NCBI GenBank assembly: GCA_009602735.1
Contig: WELA01007082.1
Span: 62,001 to 126,000 of the forward strand
Length of the DNA: 64,000 nt
Reading direction: 5' to 3'
Source of the DNA: Mesotaenium endlicherianum
Lineage: Eukaryota; Streptophyta; Zygnematophyceae; Zygnematales; Mesotaeniaceae
In this document: positions 26,218-36,582 of the stretch, one piece after another
How the letters are laid out: every line of letters starts with the position of its first letter
Numbering within the stretch: position 1 is the stretch's first letter
Notes under the pieces: generated by a model
What the model was told of the DNA's origin: nothing
What the model saw: the letters and a program-made list of their open reading frames with translations, nothing else
The model's database searches: none
Made by a program: the position numbers and the translations under genes

Positions 26218-28971
26218 CTATCGCTCCCTGAATTCTTTGGGTGTGATACCAAACCGGGATTTAAACACAGTGGAAAAATATGCCGGAGAAGAGAAACCAA
26301 CTTTATACGCCACTTCCCCTATCGGCCCTGTTTCCTGTTTTAAAAGATATTTGGCTTTCTGCAATCTTTTCTGAAGGATGTATTCATTTACATTGACATC
26401 CAGTAATGCTTTGACTTTCCTGTACAATTGCACCCTGGAAATGCCCATCGACCTGCATATTTCTTCCACATCAAAATGTTCGTTAGACAGGTTGGCTTCC
26501 ACCAATGCGGTGAATCCGGTTGTAAACTTTTTATCGTCTTTGCTGATCACCTGCGTTTTCAGGTTAGCAGGTAATTCGCCGGTATAATGCTCTTTTAACA
26601 TAGAGCGGTTGGCAATCAGACTGCTCACTGTTTCTTCGAGGTATTGCACGTTGAAAGGTTTCGTAATATAACAGTCGGCTTTCTTCTTCATGCCTTCTAT
26701 CTGTTCTTCCACACCTGTTTTGGCTGTCAGCAGGATTACCGGGATATGCGAAGTACGGATATCCGATTTCAGGATATTCGTCAACGCAATGCCGTCCTTA
26801 CCTGGAATCACCACATCGCAAATGATCAGGTCGGGAATAGTATCGAATGCCTGCTGCAAAGCAGTCTGGCTGTTATCCGCTTCAATGATTTCATAAGCAG
26901 GTGATAATTTGGCTGTGATGAAATTCCGCAGGTCGGCATGGTCTTCTACTATCAGAATGGTATGCTCTTTTGACTGTTCAACCGATGCCAATTCGGGTAA
27001 AGGCATTGATTCGAGGCGCAGTTCTTCGGTATATATCTTTTCATCGTTGTACGGCACCTGGGTATTTGCGTCTGTTGACACCATTTCCTGGGGTTCCAGG
27101 TGGGTATTGCCTAACGGCAGCCTGATCTCAAAACTGCTCCCCTTCCATTTTTCACTTGACAACTGTATAGTACCCCTGTGCAATACAATGAGCTCTTTCG
27201 ACAAAGCCAGCCCCAAACCCGATCCCTTGTAATTTTCATATTCACCCTGATAAAACAATTCAAAAGCGTGATCCACGGTATCCTTGCTCATACCAACACC
27301 GTTGTCTTCTATCCTGAGCAAAACATGATTGCTATTGTTTTGTTGGGCAATGTGCAGGTGTATATATCCACCATCACTGGTAAACTTAAACGCATTGGAC
27401 AAAAGATTGAAGATCACTTTGTCTAACATGTTAACATCGAACCAGAGAAGCAGTTGTTTTTCTTTGGTCAGTAACCGGAAATCGATATTCCTTTTAGCTG
27501 CGAGGTCTTTGAAAGCGTCCATGATATCGGTAACAAAAGCAATGAAATCGTTTTCCGATGCTTTCAATTGCAGCTTGTCCAACTCTATTTTTCTGAAATC
27601 CATCAACTGATTCACCAGGCGCAACAAACGAATGACATTCTTCCTGATCAGGTTCAGGTGGTTGCGGGTAACAAAATTGAGTTTGGGATTATTCAGCAGG
27701 TCTTCCAGCGGCGCCAATATCAGCGTCAACGGTGTCCTAAACTCGTGCGAGATATTGGTAAAAAATTTCAGTTTGGCATCATGTGCCGCTTCTGCTTTAT
27801 CGGACATTTCAATCAACTGCTGTTGTTGCCGGATGATTTCTTCGTTTTTTTGCCGCAACCGTTTGGCGATCTTTTTATTTTCGCGCAGGTAATAGAAGGT
27901 AACGGCCGCCAGTATCACCGCAATGATCAGGCTGGCAAGGATGATGAGCAGGGTGACACTCTGGTTCTGATAAATTCTTCGCTGCGTGTCGATCATCTTT
28001 TGCTGCCGCACAATATCTGCCTGTTGGCTGTTGACTTTCTCGTTCTGCAGCTTCATCAGGTCCACATTCGTGGAATCGATCAACACCGTTTTGAGGATGT
28101 TTTCTTTTTTAAAATCTTCATGACGCAAAATGGCCATGGCTGTCTGAATGGCTTCCTGTCCGCCCGTACCATATAAAGCAGAAGCGCTTAATATTCTATC
28201 CGACACAAATTGTAACCCTGTCGCCGGCAAGGCATCCACACCTATAAAATGCGCCCTGCTCAATTGACCCGCCGCCTTAAAACATTCATACGATCCCAGC
28301 GCCATCATATCATTGTGTGCAAAAACCACATCGGCAGATGCCCTTACTTCTTTCGGAAGGTTGTTCAACTCCCGGTAAGCTTTATCCTTCAGCCAGTTGC
28401 CATGCAAATGAGCAATGATCTTGATTTCGGGATATCCTTTCAAAGCTTCATAAAATCCTTTTTCTCTTTCAATAGCCGGAGATGATCCCGCTAACCCTGT
28501 TACTTCTATCACATTGCCTTTGCCATGCAACATATTGGCCGTGTATTGCCCTACGCGTTTTCCTATTTCATAATTATCGCTGCCAATATAGGCTGTATAA
28601 AGTGGCGAACTTGTTTTGCGGTCGATCACGATCACGGGAATTCCGCGGGTGTATACTTGTTCAATGATCGGTGTGAGGGGTGCGGCTTCATTGGGACTTA
28701 CAATCAACAGATCAATCCCTTCCTTCAATAATTCATTGATCTGGGCAATCTGTACTTCGCTGCTGTTATCGGCATCTTTATATAATAGTGTGGTATTCGG
28801 AGAAAAACTCAGTTCCCGCTGCATACCTAACAGCATGCTTTTCCTCCACTGGTCCGATCCCACACATTGCGAAAAACCGATCCGGAACTGGTTGTCTTTG
28901 TTTCCACCGCGGGTACACCCCGTCAGAAACCCAATAGTCGTTAAAATAAGGATGAAATAGTATTTTCTCAT
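26218..28971 (-). CDS. Hybrid two-component system regulator with periplasmic sugar-binding sensor
   Basis: 917 residues combining sensor, kinase, receiver and transcription factor in one protein. A lipobox-like LTGC follows the N-terminal hydrophobic run; residues ~28-305 form a LacI/ribose-binding-type periplasmic domain (RIGFSQCVGSDQWRKSM, VIVIDRKTSSPLYTAYIG). A membrane segment (~345-367) leads to HisKA (SHEFRTPLTL, His ~407), HATPase (NLLSNAFKF, DNGVGMS), a receiver (LIVEDHADLR, Asp ~717 in IICDVVIPGKDG) and a C-terminal AraC HTH. The same architecture is found in Bacteroides thetaiotaomicron BT1754, which senses fructose. Divergent from the fructan locus it should control. ATG 28971 replaces a TTG at 28995. 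Confidence 0.93.
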   Translation of the reverse strand: MRKYYFILILTTIGFLTGCTRGGNKDNQFRIGFSQCVGSDQWRKSMLLGMQRELSFSPNTTLLYKDADNSSEVQIAQINELLKEGIDLLIVSPNEAAPLTPIIEQVYTRGIPVIVIDRKTSSPLYTAYIGSDNYEIGKRVGQYTANMLHGKGNVIEVTGLAGSSPAIEREKGFYEALKGYPEIKIIAHLHGNWLKDKAYRELNNLPKEVRASADVVFAHNDMMALGSYECFKAAGQLSRAHFIGVDALPATGLQFVSDRILSASALYGTGGQEAIQTAMAILRHEDFKKENILKTVLIDSTNVDLMKLQNEKVNSQQADIVRQQKMIDTQRRIYQNQSVTLLIILASLIIAVILAAVTFYYLRENKKIAKRLRQKNEEIIRQQQQLIEMSDKAEAAHDAKLKFFTNISHEFRTPLTLILAPLEDLLNNPKLNFVTRNHLNLIRKNVIRLLRLVNQLMDFRKIELDKLQLKASENDFIAFVTDIMDAFKDLAAKRNIDFRLLTKEKQLLLWFDVNMLDKVIFNLLSNAFKFTSDGGYIHLHIAQQNNSNHVLLRIEDNGVGMSKDTVDHAFELFYQGEYENYKGSGLGLALSKELIVLHRGTIQLSSEKWKGSSFEIRLPLGNTHLEPQEMVSTDANTQVPYNDEKIYTEELRLESMPLPELASVEQSKEHTILIVEDHADLRNFITAKLSPAYEIIEADNSQTALQQAFDTIPDLIICDVVIPGKDGIALTNILKSDIRTSHIPVILLTAKTGVEEQIEGMKKKADCYITKPFNVQYLEETVSSLIANRSMLKEHYTGELPANLKTQVISKDDKKFTTGFTALVEANLSNEHFDVEEICRSMGISRVQLYRKVKALLDVNVNEYILQKRLQKAKYLLKQETGPIGEVAYKVGFSSPAYFSTVFKSRFGITPKEFRER

Positions 28972-29293
28972 GGCATACTCACAATCGTTGAACAATGTTT
29001 GCTTGGAAAGGTGAAATAAGCATTCCCCTCATTAATATAGAAAAACATCCGGCGAGTACCACTTATCGACCCTTTCAAGCAGGATTGGTCTATTAAAATT
29101 GGAATATTTTTAAAAATTATTGAAACAAAATTATAAGAAAGAAAAGCAAGCAAGTTTCAAAATTTTATTAAATAGTTGATTATCAATAATATAAAAATGC
29201 CCTTCTGAAACTGCTCTTCTAAAACTATTTGATACAATTTCTAAAATAAAATCCTGCCCTCCAAAGCTAAGTTTGATCCCGAAAGCTTGCTAT
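28972..29293. promoter_or_regulatory. Divergent AT-rich control region of the fructan locus
   Basis: No gene. A TAAGTTTG box at 29268-29275 precedes the transporter start by 18 bases. Repeated TGAAAC elements are candidate HTCS sites: TTGAAAC (29120-29126) and its inverse GTTTCAA (29154-29160) form an inverted pair with AT-rich extensions, and a third copy lies near 29205. A short palindrome TTGATTATCAA is at 29176-29186. No -33 element is clear for either direction. Confidence 0.5.
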
Positions 29294-30625
29294 ATGAACA
29301 AACGAAAAGTACTTCTTTGGAGTGTCATTGTTTCTCTGGGTGGATTTTTATTCGGATTTGATACGGCTGTTATTTCCGGTGCCGAGCAATCTATCCAGCA
29401 ATATTGGCACCTCAGTTCTCTTCAACACGGACTAACCATTTCCATTGCATTGATCGGCACCATCATCGGAGCCCTCACCGGTAGCATGCCCAGCGACAAC
29501 CTGGGCAGAAAGAAAACCCTGATGATCATTGCCGCTACCTATCTTATTGCCTCTCTCGGTACGGCCTTTGCCACCAACTGGCACCTGTTTTTACTATTCC
29601 GTTTATTGGGCGGATGGGGAGTAGGCGCTTCCTCTGTAACCGCACCAGTGTATATTTCCGAAATCTCGCCCCCGGAGTCGCGCGGCAGGATGGTAGCCAT
29701 GTTCCAGTTCAATGTAGTGCTGGGCATACTCATCTCCTATTTTTCCAATTACCTGATTGGCGAAACCGGTGGCTTGTCCTGGCGGTGGATGTTGGGTATC
29801 CAGGCCCTGCCTTCACTTCTTTTCCTGCTGCTGTTGCGTTTGATACCGGAAAGTCCGCGTTGGCTATTGCTGCACAAAGGCAGGAAAGAAGAAGCTGCGA
29901 GCATCCTGACCATCATCAATCCGGAAAATGCAGATACGGTACTCGCCGGTATCGAAACTAATGCAGCGCAGGAAGCTGCCAGTGGTGGCGGAGAGGTATT
30001 GTTCACCAGGAAAAACAAGTTCCCTATTTTTCTAGCGGTGGCATTTGCCATATTCAACCAGGTATCGGGCATCAATGCCATTATTTATTTTGCGCCCCGC
30101 ATTTTTGAAATGACAGGTTTGGGCCGCAGCTCTTCTCTTTTATCGACTGTAGGTATCGGCGGTGTAAATTTTCTGTTCACACTGGTGGCTATCAATTTCA
30201 TTGACCGGATAGGCAGAAGAAAACTGATGCTGATTGGGTCTGTAGGATTGGTCTTCACCCTGGGCCTCGTAGCCCGGTCTTTTTACCTGCAGGATTTCAG
30301 CGGACCGGGCATTGTGGTTTACCTGCTCGTATACATCGCATTTTTCGCATTCAGTCAGGGAGCTGTGATATGGGTATTCATTTCAGAGATATTTCCCAAC
30401 CAGGTGCGGGCCAAAGGCCAGACCCTGGGCAGCTTCACGCACTGGTTCATGGCGGCATTGATTGCTTTTTCCTTCCCGGTACTGGCAGAGAAACTCGGAG
30501 GCGGACATACTTTTTTGTTTTTCACGGTGATGATGTTGGTGCAACTGGTATTCGTATGGAAGTTCATGCCGGAGACCAAGGGTAAATCGCTTGAACAGAT
30601 TGAAAGAAGCCTGGTGTTGCACTAA
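29294..30625 (+). CDS. Sugar porter family MFS transporter (probable fructose/H+ symporter)
   Basis: 443 residues, twelve membrane segments and the sugar porter signatures: GFLFGFDTAVISGAEQ at the start, GRKKTL, PESPRWLLLHKGR after segment 6, NQVSGINAIIYFAP in segment 7, DRIGRRKLM, and PETKGKSLEQIE at the C-terminus. It imports a monosaccharide with protons across the inner membrane. The fructokinase 30 bases downstream and the GH32 of the same locus point to fructose; the equivalent gene sits in the B. thetaiotaomicron fructan locus. ATG 29294 is preferred to the frame start at 29273. Confidence 0.92.
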   Translation: MNKRKVLLWSVIVSLGGFLFGFDTAVISGAEQSIQQYWHLSSLQHGLTISIALIGTIIGALTGSMPSDNLGRKKTLMIIAATYLIASLGTAFATNWHLFLLFRLLGGWGVGASSVTAPVYISEISPPESRGRMVAMFQFNVVLGILISYFSNYLIGETGGLSWRWMLGIQALPSLLFLLLLRLIPESPRWLLLHKGRKEEAASILTIINPENADTVLAGIETNAAQEAASGGGEVLFTRKNKFPIFLAVAFAIFNQVSGINAIIYFAPRIFEMTGLGRSSSLLSTVGIGGVNFLFTLVAINFIDRIGRRKLMLIGSVGLVFTLGLVARSFYLQDFSGPGIVVYLLVYIAFFAFSQGAVIWVFISEIFPNQVRAKGQTLGSFTHWFMAALIAFSFPVLAEKLGGGHTFLFFTVMMLVQLVFVWKFMPETKGKSLEQIERSLVLH

Positions 30626-30655
30626 AATCATCCATGATTGCTTAATGACTGCTAT

Positions 30656-31570
30656 ATGAACCAACACAAACACAACATCGCCTCTTATGGCGAAATCCTT
30701 TGGGATCTTTTTCCGTCGGGTGCCAAGCCCGGAGGCGCTCCCATGAATGTAGCCTATCACTTGCAAAAGCTGGGCCAGGCGCCTGCGCTCATCACCCGTA
30801 TCGGTTCCGATCAATATGGATCTGACCTGGTGGAAGTGATGAAAAATGCAGGACTCAGCACACATTATGTGCAGTTAGATAAAACCTATGCAACTGGTTT
30901 AGTGAGAGTGCTCGCCAACGAGCAAACCGATGTGGTCTATGATATTGTGAAGCCCGCTGCCTGGGATGAGATCGTGGCTGACCATGAAAACCTTGAACTG
31001 GCCGTCAATGCCAACTATTTTATTTACGGCAGTTTATCGGCAAGGAGCCTGCAATCAAGAGATACGCTTTTCAAATTGTTGCACCTGGCTCGTACCAAAG
31101 TACTCGATATCAATCTCCGTGCGCCACACTATGATCAGTTTACCATCGAATACCTCATCAGTGAAGCAACCATATTCAAACTGAACATGCACGAGCTGGA
31201 GCTGGTAACTTCCTGGCTGGGTCATTATCCTACGCATGCCAAACGCATTGAAGCCGTATACGAAAAATTCAAAACACCCATGATCGTAGTAACCATGGGA
31301 AGTGAAGGCGCTATGCTTTACAAAGAGGGTCAATTATACCAACATGCCGGCTACACTGTTGAAGTAGCCGATACAGTAGGCAGCGGTGATGCATTCCTTG
31401 CCGGATTACTCCATCAACTCATCAATGGAGCCGCTGTTGAAGACGCACTGGCTTTTGCCTGTGCCATGGGTGCGCTCATTGCTACCAAAAAAGGCGGATG
31501 CCCCGATTACCTGGTCACGGAAATCGATCCCATCCTTCATAGAAAAGAATTCACTGATCATACAACCTAA
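30656..31570 (+). CDS. PfkB family carbohydrate kinase (probable fructokinase)
   Basis: 304 residues of the ribokinase/PfkB fold. It opens with YGEILWDLFPSGAKPGGAPMNVA, where the GG motif binds sugar, and has VVTMGSEGAML and the C-terminal DTVGSGDAFLAGLL with the catalytic-base Asp near residue 246. Phosphorylation of fructose to fructose-6-phosphate is inferred from the neighbours (sugar porter, GH32, fructose-type HTCS). ATG 30656 is preferred over TTG 30638. Confidence 0.9.
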   Translation: MNQHKHNIASYGEILWDLFPSGAKPGGAPMNVAYHLQKLGQAPALITRIGSDQYGSDLVEVMKNAGLSTHYVQLDKTYATGLVRVLANEQTDVVYDIVKPAAWDEIVADHENLELAVNANYFIYGSLSARSLQSRDTLFKLLHLARTKVLDINLRAPHYDQFTIEYLISEATIFKLNMHELELVTSWLGHYPTHAKRIEAVYEKFKTPMIVVTMGSEGAMLYKEGQLYQHAGYTVEVADTVGSGDAFLAGLLHQLINGAAVEDALAFACAMGALIATKKGGCPDYLVTEIDPILHRKEFTDHTT

Positions 31571-31606
31571 AACCCCAACACTTATGCGATTGCCATTACG
31601 ATTAGC

Positions 31607-31626
31607 CATGCGGCTGATGCCGCATG
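31607..31626 (+). promoter_or_regulatory. Hairpin in the SusC leader
   Basis: CATGCGGC-tgat-GCCGCATG forms an 8-bp stem with a 4-base loop, 56 bases before the SusC start codon and 37 after the kinase stop. It has no T-run, so it is more likely an RNA processing, stability or regulatory element than a terminator. Confidence 0.45.
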
Positions 31627-31681
31627 CGAGCGTCTGCTCATTTTCAATTGTTCAGGATTGCCAACCATTAAAAACTGCGTT

Positions 31682-34600
31682 ATGAAAAAGAAGTTACTTT
31701 TTTTGACTGTAATGCTCTTTGCATTACAATATGCAAATGCACAAAAACAATTAACCGGCACTGTCAGGGCAGCACGCACCAATGAACCATTGGCCGGCGC
31801 CAACATTACCTTCCAGGGTGCTGCCGGTGGTACCGCCACTAATGCTGAAGGCAAATTCAGCATCACAGTTCCCAACAAAGTAAAATCCATACTGGTCAGC
31901 TATATTGGATACGAACCCCAAACGGTTGCTGTAGAAGGAAAACAACAAATAGATATCATCTTAACGGCTGCAGGTAAAGCGCTGGAAGATGTGGTGATCG
32001 TTGGTTATACCGCACAAAGAAAACAAGACTTGACGGGTTCTGTAGCCGTTGTAGATATGGCGCCTGTCAAAAACAATACTTCAGGCAATGCTATGCAGGC
32101 GTTACAAGGCAGGGTTGCAGGTCTGTATATCGAAAAAAGCGGCTCTCCGAACGGATCAACGAGCAGGATACTCATCAGGGGTGCCAATACGCTCGGCAAT
32201 AATGATCCGTTGTATATAATAGACGGTATACCTACTACGAGACCCGAGGTATTTCAGAACCTGGACCCTGCCAACATTGCCTCTGTACAAGTTTTGAAAG
32301 ATGCATCTGCAGAATCTATTTACGGTTCACGTGCGTCTAATGGTGTGATCATTGTGACTACCCGGAATGGCGGGAACACCAATGGCAAAGTGGATTTTCA
32401 ATTCAACAGCAGTACTGCCATCCAGTCGGAAAAACCATTCCGGTTAAAAATGCTGAACTCGCTGGATAGGGGTAAAGCCTTATGGCAGGCTTCTGTCAAC
32501 GACAAACAGGATCCGACTGCCGGATATGGCCAGATTTATAATTTCGATTGGAACAAAGATTACAACAATCCTATATTGAACAGCGTATCGCTCCAGCCCT
32601 TCGTTGGCGGCGATCCTAACACACCAGTGGGTAATACCGACTGGCAAAGTGTAATGTACAAAACAGGTATTGTTACCAGCAACAGCCTGACTGCATCGGT
32701 AGGCAATAAAAATTCTTCAGTCGAGATCAACCTGAACCAACTGAGTAATTCAGGCATGTTGCGATTCACCGGATACAACCGCATCGGCGGAAGCATCAAC
32801 GCCATCACACGCGCTTTTAACGACAAAGTTACTTTTGGTGTGAACCTGCGCATGGCCAATTCCAATGAAAGGCTCACGGCCAGGGACCTGGGTGGCGCTC
32901 TTACCACATTCCTGGCAGTTACGCTGGCACCTACCATTCCGGTATATCAGAAAGATGGTACTACTTATGCAGGCGAACTGGGCGCGGGTTATTCAGATCG
33001 CAACAATCCGTTGCACATGCAGGACCTGGCCAAATGGAACAATGCCAACCGGTTAAGTACATTCGGTAACGTATTTGTAGAAATTCAACCTGTCAAAAAC
33101 CTCTTTTTCAAATCCAATTTCGGTGCCGACAATGCTACTTATCTGAGTAAAGTGATCACTCCTACTTTTTCAGAAGGCGCCTTGAACCGCACCACCAACA
33201 GCCTGTCTTTCGATCAGAATCATTTCCTGAGTACCACCTTCTCCAATACACTGCGATACAACTGGGACCTGAGTGCCAATCATCATTTCAAATTCCTGGT
33301 AGGTACGGAATACATCAAAACCACGCTGGACTTCCAGACCACCAAGAAAGAAAAATTTGCCATCCAGACCCAGGAATATTTTACACTGAATGCAGGTACG
33401 GGCAATACCACTGTTTCCGGAGGGTCTACAGGAAATCAGTTGTTCTCTCAATTCGGTCGCATCGATTATAGCTTCTCGAATAAATACCTGGCTGCATTAA
33501 CCGTACGCCGTGATGGTTCATCCAGGTTTGGTTCGGATAACCAGTACGGAATTTTTCCCGCAGCTTCATTGGGATGGAGAATTGACAAGGAAAGTTTCAT
33601 GAAAAACAACCGGCTGTTCTCCGAATTAAAGGCAAGGGTGGGTATAGGCCGTGTAGGTAATCAGCAGATCGGCGATCTCGCTCGCTTTGGATTATTCGAC
33701 ACCAGGTACGGTACTGTATTATCGCAACTCGTAGGAGGTTTCTGGGAACAATACATGAACATTGGTACCGCCTACTCTTTATCCGGCGCTTCTACCGGTA
33801 CATTGCCTTCCGGCTTTGTACAAACACAGGCTGCCAACCCGGGACTTAAATGGGAAACTACCGATGAGATCAACGTGGGCATAGACTTCTCTATTCTCAG
33901 CAATAAGATCTTTGGTTCGTTTGATTATTTTACCCGGAATACAACAGGCATTCTGATCGTACCACCTGTTGCATCGGCGCTGGGCGAAGGTCAATCGAAA
34001 GCAGTGAATGGCGCTTCCAAAAGCAACAAAGGCTGGGAGCTGGTGTTGGGCTATCATGGTCCGCAGACAGGCGATTTCAAATACAATGTAACACTGAATT
34101 TTTCTCACTTCAGGGATAAGATCACAGATTTACCTGAAAAGGTTCGTCCAGCTTACCCCGGTAACCTGCTCAATACCATCATTGGTCATTCGCAGTTCGA
34201 CATCTTCGGTTTCAAAACTGCCGGACTCTTCCAGTCACAGGCTGAAGTAGATGCGGCTCCCAAACAAATAGGCGCTGCTCCCGGCCGGATACGTTATGTA
34301 GATGTAACCCATAAAGGTCAAATTGACGATGATGCCAGAACCTGGATAGGCACCACACTGCCTTCTTTGGAATATGGCGCCAGGATAGACATGAGCTACA
34401 AGAAATTCGACCTGTCTGTTTTCGGTTCAGGTGTTAGCGGAAGATCTGGATTTGATGTATATACCTTATTCAACAATCTCATGAAAAGCAGGGAAAATGT
34501 TGGACCCGGCGTATTTGATGGCTGGACTCCCACACATACCAATACCAGCATTCCTGCTTTGACATTGAAAGATAATAACAATGAAGGCCGCACTTCCGAT

Positions 34601-34822
34601 TATTTCATTGTGAATACGTCGTATTTCAAAATACGTACTGTTCAATTGGGTTACAACATTGTTCCCAAATCTGTTTTCTCGAGGTTGCGTTTCTACCTGA
34701 TGGCCGAAAACCTGCTGACAATCAAGAGCAAGAAATACCAAAGTCCCGACCCTGAGCGCATCAGTCTTGATCCGATACCCATTCCCAGAACATTCTCATT
34801 TGGTATCAACGCTTCATTTTAA
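31682..34822 (+). CDS. SusC/RagA family TonB-linked outer-membrane transporter
   Basis: 1046 residues: signal peptide (LLFLTVMLFALQYANAQ), carboxypeptidase-regulatory-like domain (LTGTVRAARTNEPLAGANI), TonB box region and plug (EDVVIVGYTAQRKQDLTGSV; MQALQGRVAGLYI; ILIRGANTLGNNDPLYIIDG; KDASAESIYGSRASNGVIIV) and a long barrel to the C-terminal FGINASF. No STN domain, so it is not tied to anti-sigma signalling. With SusD it takes up fructo-oligosaccharides, by inference from the locus. ATG 31682 starts the signal peptide. SusD follows after 19 bases. Confidence 0.96.
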   Translation: MKKKLLFLTVMLFALQYANAQKQLTGTVRAARTNEPLAGANITFQGAAGGTATNAEGKFSITVPNKVKSILVSYIGYEPQTVAVEGKQQIDIILTAAGKALEDVVIVGYTAQRKQDLTGSVAVVDMAPVKNNTSGNAMQALQGRVAGLYIEKSGSPNGSTSRILIRGANTLGNNDPLYIIDGIPTTRPEVFQNLDPANIASVQVLKDASAESIYGSRASNGVIIVTTRNGGNTNGKVDFQFNSSTAIQSEKPFRLKMLNSLDRGKALWQASVNDKQDPTAGYGQIYNFDWNKDYNNPILNSVSLQPFVGGDPNTPVGNTDWQSVMYKTGIVTSNSLTASVGNKNSSVEINLNQLSNSGMLRFTGYNRIGGSINAITRAFNDKVTFGVNLRMANSNERLTARDLGGALTTFLAVTLAPTIPVYQKDGTTYAGELGAGYSDRNNPLHMQDLAKWNNANRLSTFGNVFVEIQPVKNLFFKSNFGADNATYLSKVITPTFSEGALNRTTNSLSFDQNHFLSTTFSNTLRYNWDLSANHHFKFLVGTEYIKTTLDFQTTKKEKFAIQTQEYFTLNAGTGNTTVSGGSTGNQLFSQFGRIDYSFSNKYLAALTVRRDGSSRFGSDNQYGIFPAASLGWRIDKESFMKNNRLFSELKARVGIGRVGNQQIGDLARFGLFDTRYGTVLSQLVGGFWEQYMNIGTAYSLSGASTGTLPSGFVQTQAANPGLKWETTDEINVGIDFSILSNKIFGSFDYFTRNTTGILIVPPVASALGEGQSKAVNGASKSNKGWELVLGYHGPQTGDFKYNVTLNFSHFRDKITDLPEKVRPAYPGNLLNTIIGHSQFDIFGFKTAGLFQSQAEVDAAPKQIGAAPGRIRYVDVTHKGQIDDDARTWIGTTLPSLEYGARIDMSYKKFDLSVFGSGVSGRSGFDVYTLFNNLMKSRENVGPGVFDGWTPTHTNTSIPALTLKDNNNEGRTSDYFIVNTSYFKIRTVQLGYNIVPKSVFSRLRFYLMAENLLTIKSKKYQSPDPERISLDPIPIPRTFSFGINASF

Positions 34823-34841
34823 CTCATAAAATTGAATCATC

Positions 34842-36551
34842 ATGAAAACTAAAATAATATTATCATCCACTGTTTTATCAGGACTCCTGTTATTGGGTTC
34901 TTGCAAGAAAGCGCTGGACTATACGCCAACAGGGGTATTATCATCTACAGACCTCACATCACCCACTGCTGTGGAAGGCTTGGTAACAGCCGCTTATGCC
35001 GCTATTGGAAACGGAGATATGATTGGCCCTATCTATAGCAACTGGGCATATGGCAGTGTTCGTTCAGACGATGCATACAAAGGAGGTGGTGGTACCGGTG
35101 ATGTGGGTGAAATCGATGCCATGGAGCACTATAACCTGGTAGCACCTACTATGGGAGCTTTTGTTTCCCGTACCTGGTCAAACCTGTTCAAATCCATTTC
35201 CAGGGCCAATGTAGCATTGCGTGCGGTGAATGCTACTTCAGATGCCAGTTTCCCCAACAAAAAAATACGTTTGGCCGAATTGAGGTTCCTGAGAGCGCAC
35301 AGTTATTTTACGATGAAGCGCCTGTACAAGAACATTCCCATTTTCGATGAAACTGCCACTGATGCAGACATATTGAAGACTTCCAATGATCTGAAAAACG
35401 ATGACTCCTGGAATAAGATCGCAGCTGACTTTCAATATGCGATCGACAATTTACCTGCAACTCAACCGCAGCTCGGCAGAGCCAATAAACTGGCCGCCCA
35501 GGCTTACCTGGCCAAACTGAGATTATACCAGGCCTATGAACAGAACGATAAGCACCAGGTGATCAACATCAACAAAACCAGGCTGCAGGAAGTAGTGGCT
35601 TTGACACAGGCAGTGATCTCATCGGGCAAATATGCTTTGAGTGCAGATATCGGTGATAATTTTTTAGCTGAAACCAAGAACGGACCCGAGTCTATTTTTG
35701 CGATCCAGTTCAGCATCAATGATGGTACCGCCAACGGCCGGTTGGCTTTTGAAGATGGTTTGAATTATCCGCATGGTGCGCCACAGTATGGCTGTTGCGG
35801 TTTCCATGCTGCGAGTCAGAACCTGGTCAATGCGCATACAACAGATATCAATGGTTTGCCCAATTTTGATAATTTCAATAATAACATCGCTGATCTCAGC
35901 ACGGCAACAGTAGATCCCCGCCTGGATCATACCGTTGGCATCGATGGACATCCTTACAAATACGATAATACCAGGCCTTTTAGTAACAGCTGGGTACGCG
36001 ATCCGGGTGTGTATGGAAACTTTCATACCATGCGTCACCAACAGCTGGCGAACAGTCCGTTTTACCTGAAGTTGGGACCATTCATGGGCACTGCATTGAA
36101 TGAAGATGTGCTTCGTTACGATGATATTTTATTGATACAGGCGGAAGCTTATATTGAACTGGGACAACAAAACAATGCATTGCCATTGATCAACCAGATC
36201 AGGGTAAGAGCGGCAGCCAGCACAGGAAGACTTAAAAAAGCCGATGGTACTTTCCCGTCCAAATACAATATCCAACCTTATCCTGCCACCGGCTGGACCC
36301 AGGATTATGCACGCAAAGCTTTGCAATGGGAAAGAAGGCTGGAGTTTGCAACGGAAGGACCCCGCTTCTTTGATCTTGTACGCTGGGGTATTGCTGAACC
36401 AACATTGAATGCCTATATCGCCGTTGAAAAAACCAGGAGGTCTTTTTTAGCAACAGCAAAATTCACTGCAGGCCGCGACGAGTATTTGCCAATCCCTCAA
36501 TCGGAGATTACATTTACCAACGGTTTGTATAAACAAAACCCCGGATACTGA
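34842..36551 (+). CDS. RagB/SusD family glycan-binding lipoprotein
   Basis: 569 residues. The signal peptide ends in LLLLGSCKKALD, a lipobox with the acylated Cys, placing it on the outer membrane as the lid of the SusC transporter. The N-terminal TPR-like helical region (LRFLRAHSYFTMKRLYKNIP) and the C-terminal RKALQWERRLEFATEGPRFFDLVRWG motif are typical of SusD. It binds glycan at the cell surface; fructan specificity follows from GH32 next door. Confidence 0.95.
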   Translation: MKTKIILSSTVLSGLLLLGSCKKALDYTPTGVLSSTDLTSPTAVEGLVTAAYAAIGNGDMIGPIYSNWAYGSVRSDDAYKGGGGTGDVGEIDAMEHYNLVAPTMGAFVSRTWSNLFKSISRANVALRAVNATSDASFPNKKIRLAELRFLRAHSYFTMKRLYKNIPIFDETATDADILKTSNDLKNDDSWNKIAADFQYAIDNLPATQPQLGRANKLAAQAYLAKLRLYQAYEQNDKHQVININKTRLQEVVALTQAVISSGKYALSADIGDNFLAETKNGPESIFAIQFSINDGTANGRLAFEDGLNYPHGAPQYGCCGFHAASQNLVNAHTTDINGLPNFDNFNNNIADLSTATVDPRLDHTVGIDGHPYKYDNTRPFSNSWVRDPGVYGNFHTMRHQQLANSPFYLKLGPFMGTALNEDVLRYDDILLIQAEAYIELGQQNNALPLINQIRVRAAASTGRLKKADGTFPSKYNIQPYPATGWTQDYARKALQWERRLEFATEGPRFFDLVRWGIAEPTLNAYIAVEKTRRSFLATAKFTAGRDEYLPIPQSEITFTNGLYKQNPGY

Positions 36552-36582
36552 TCACATATTCTGTGCGTATAAAACCTTTTAC

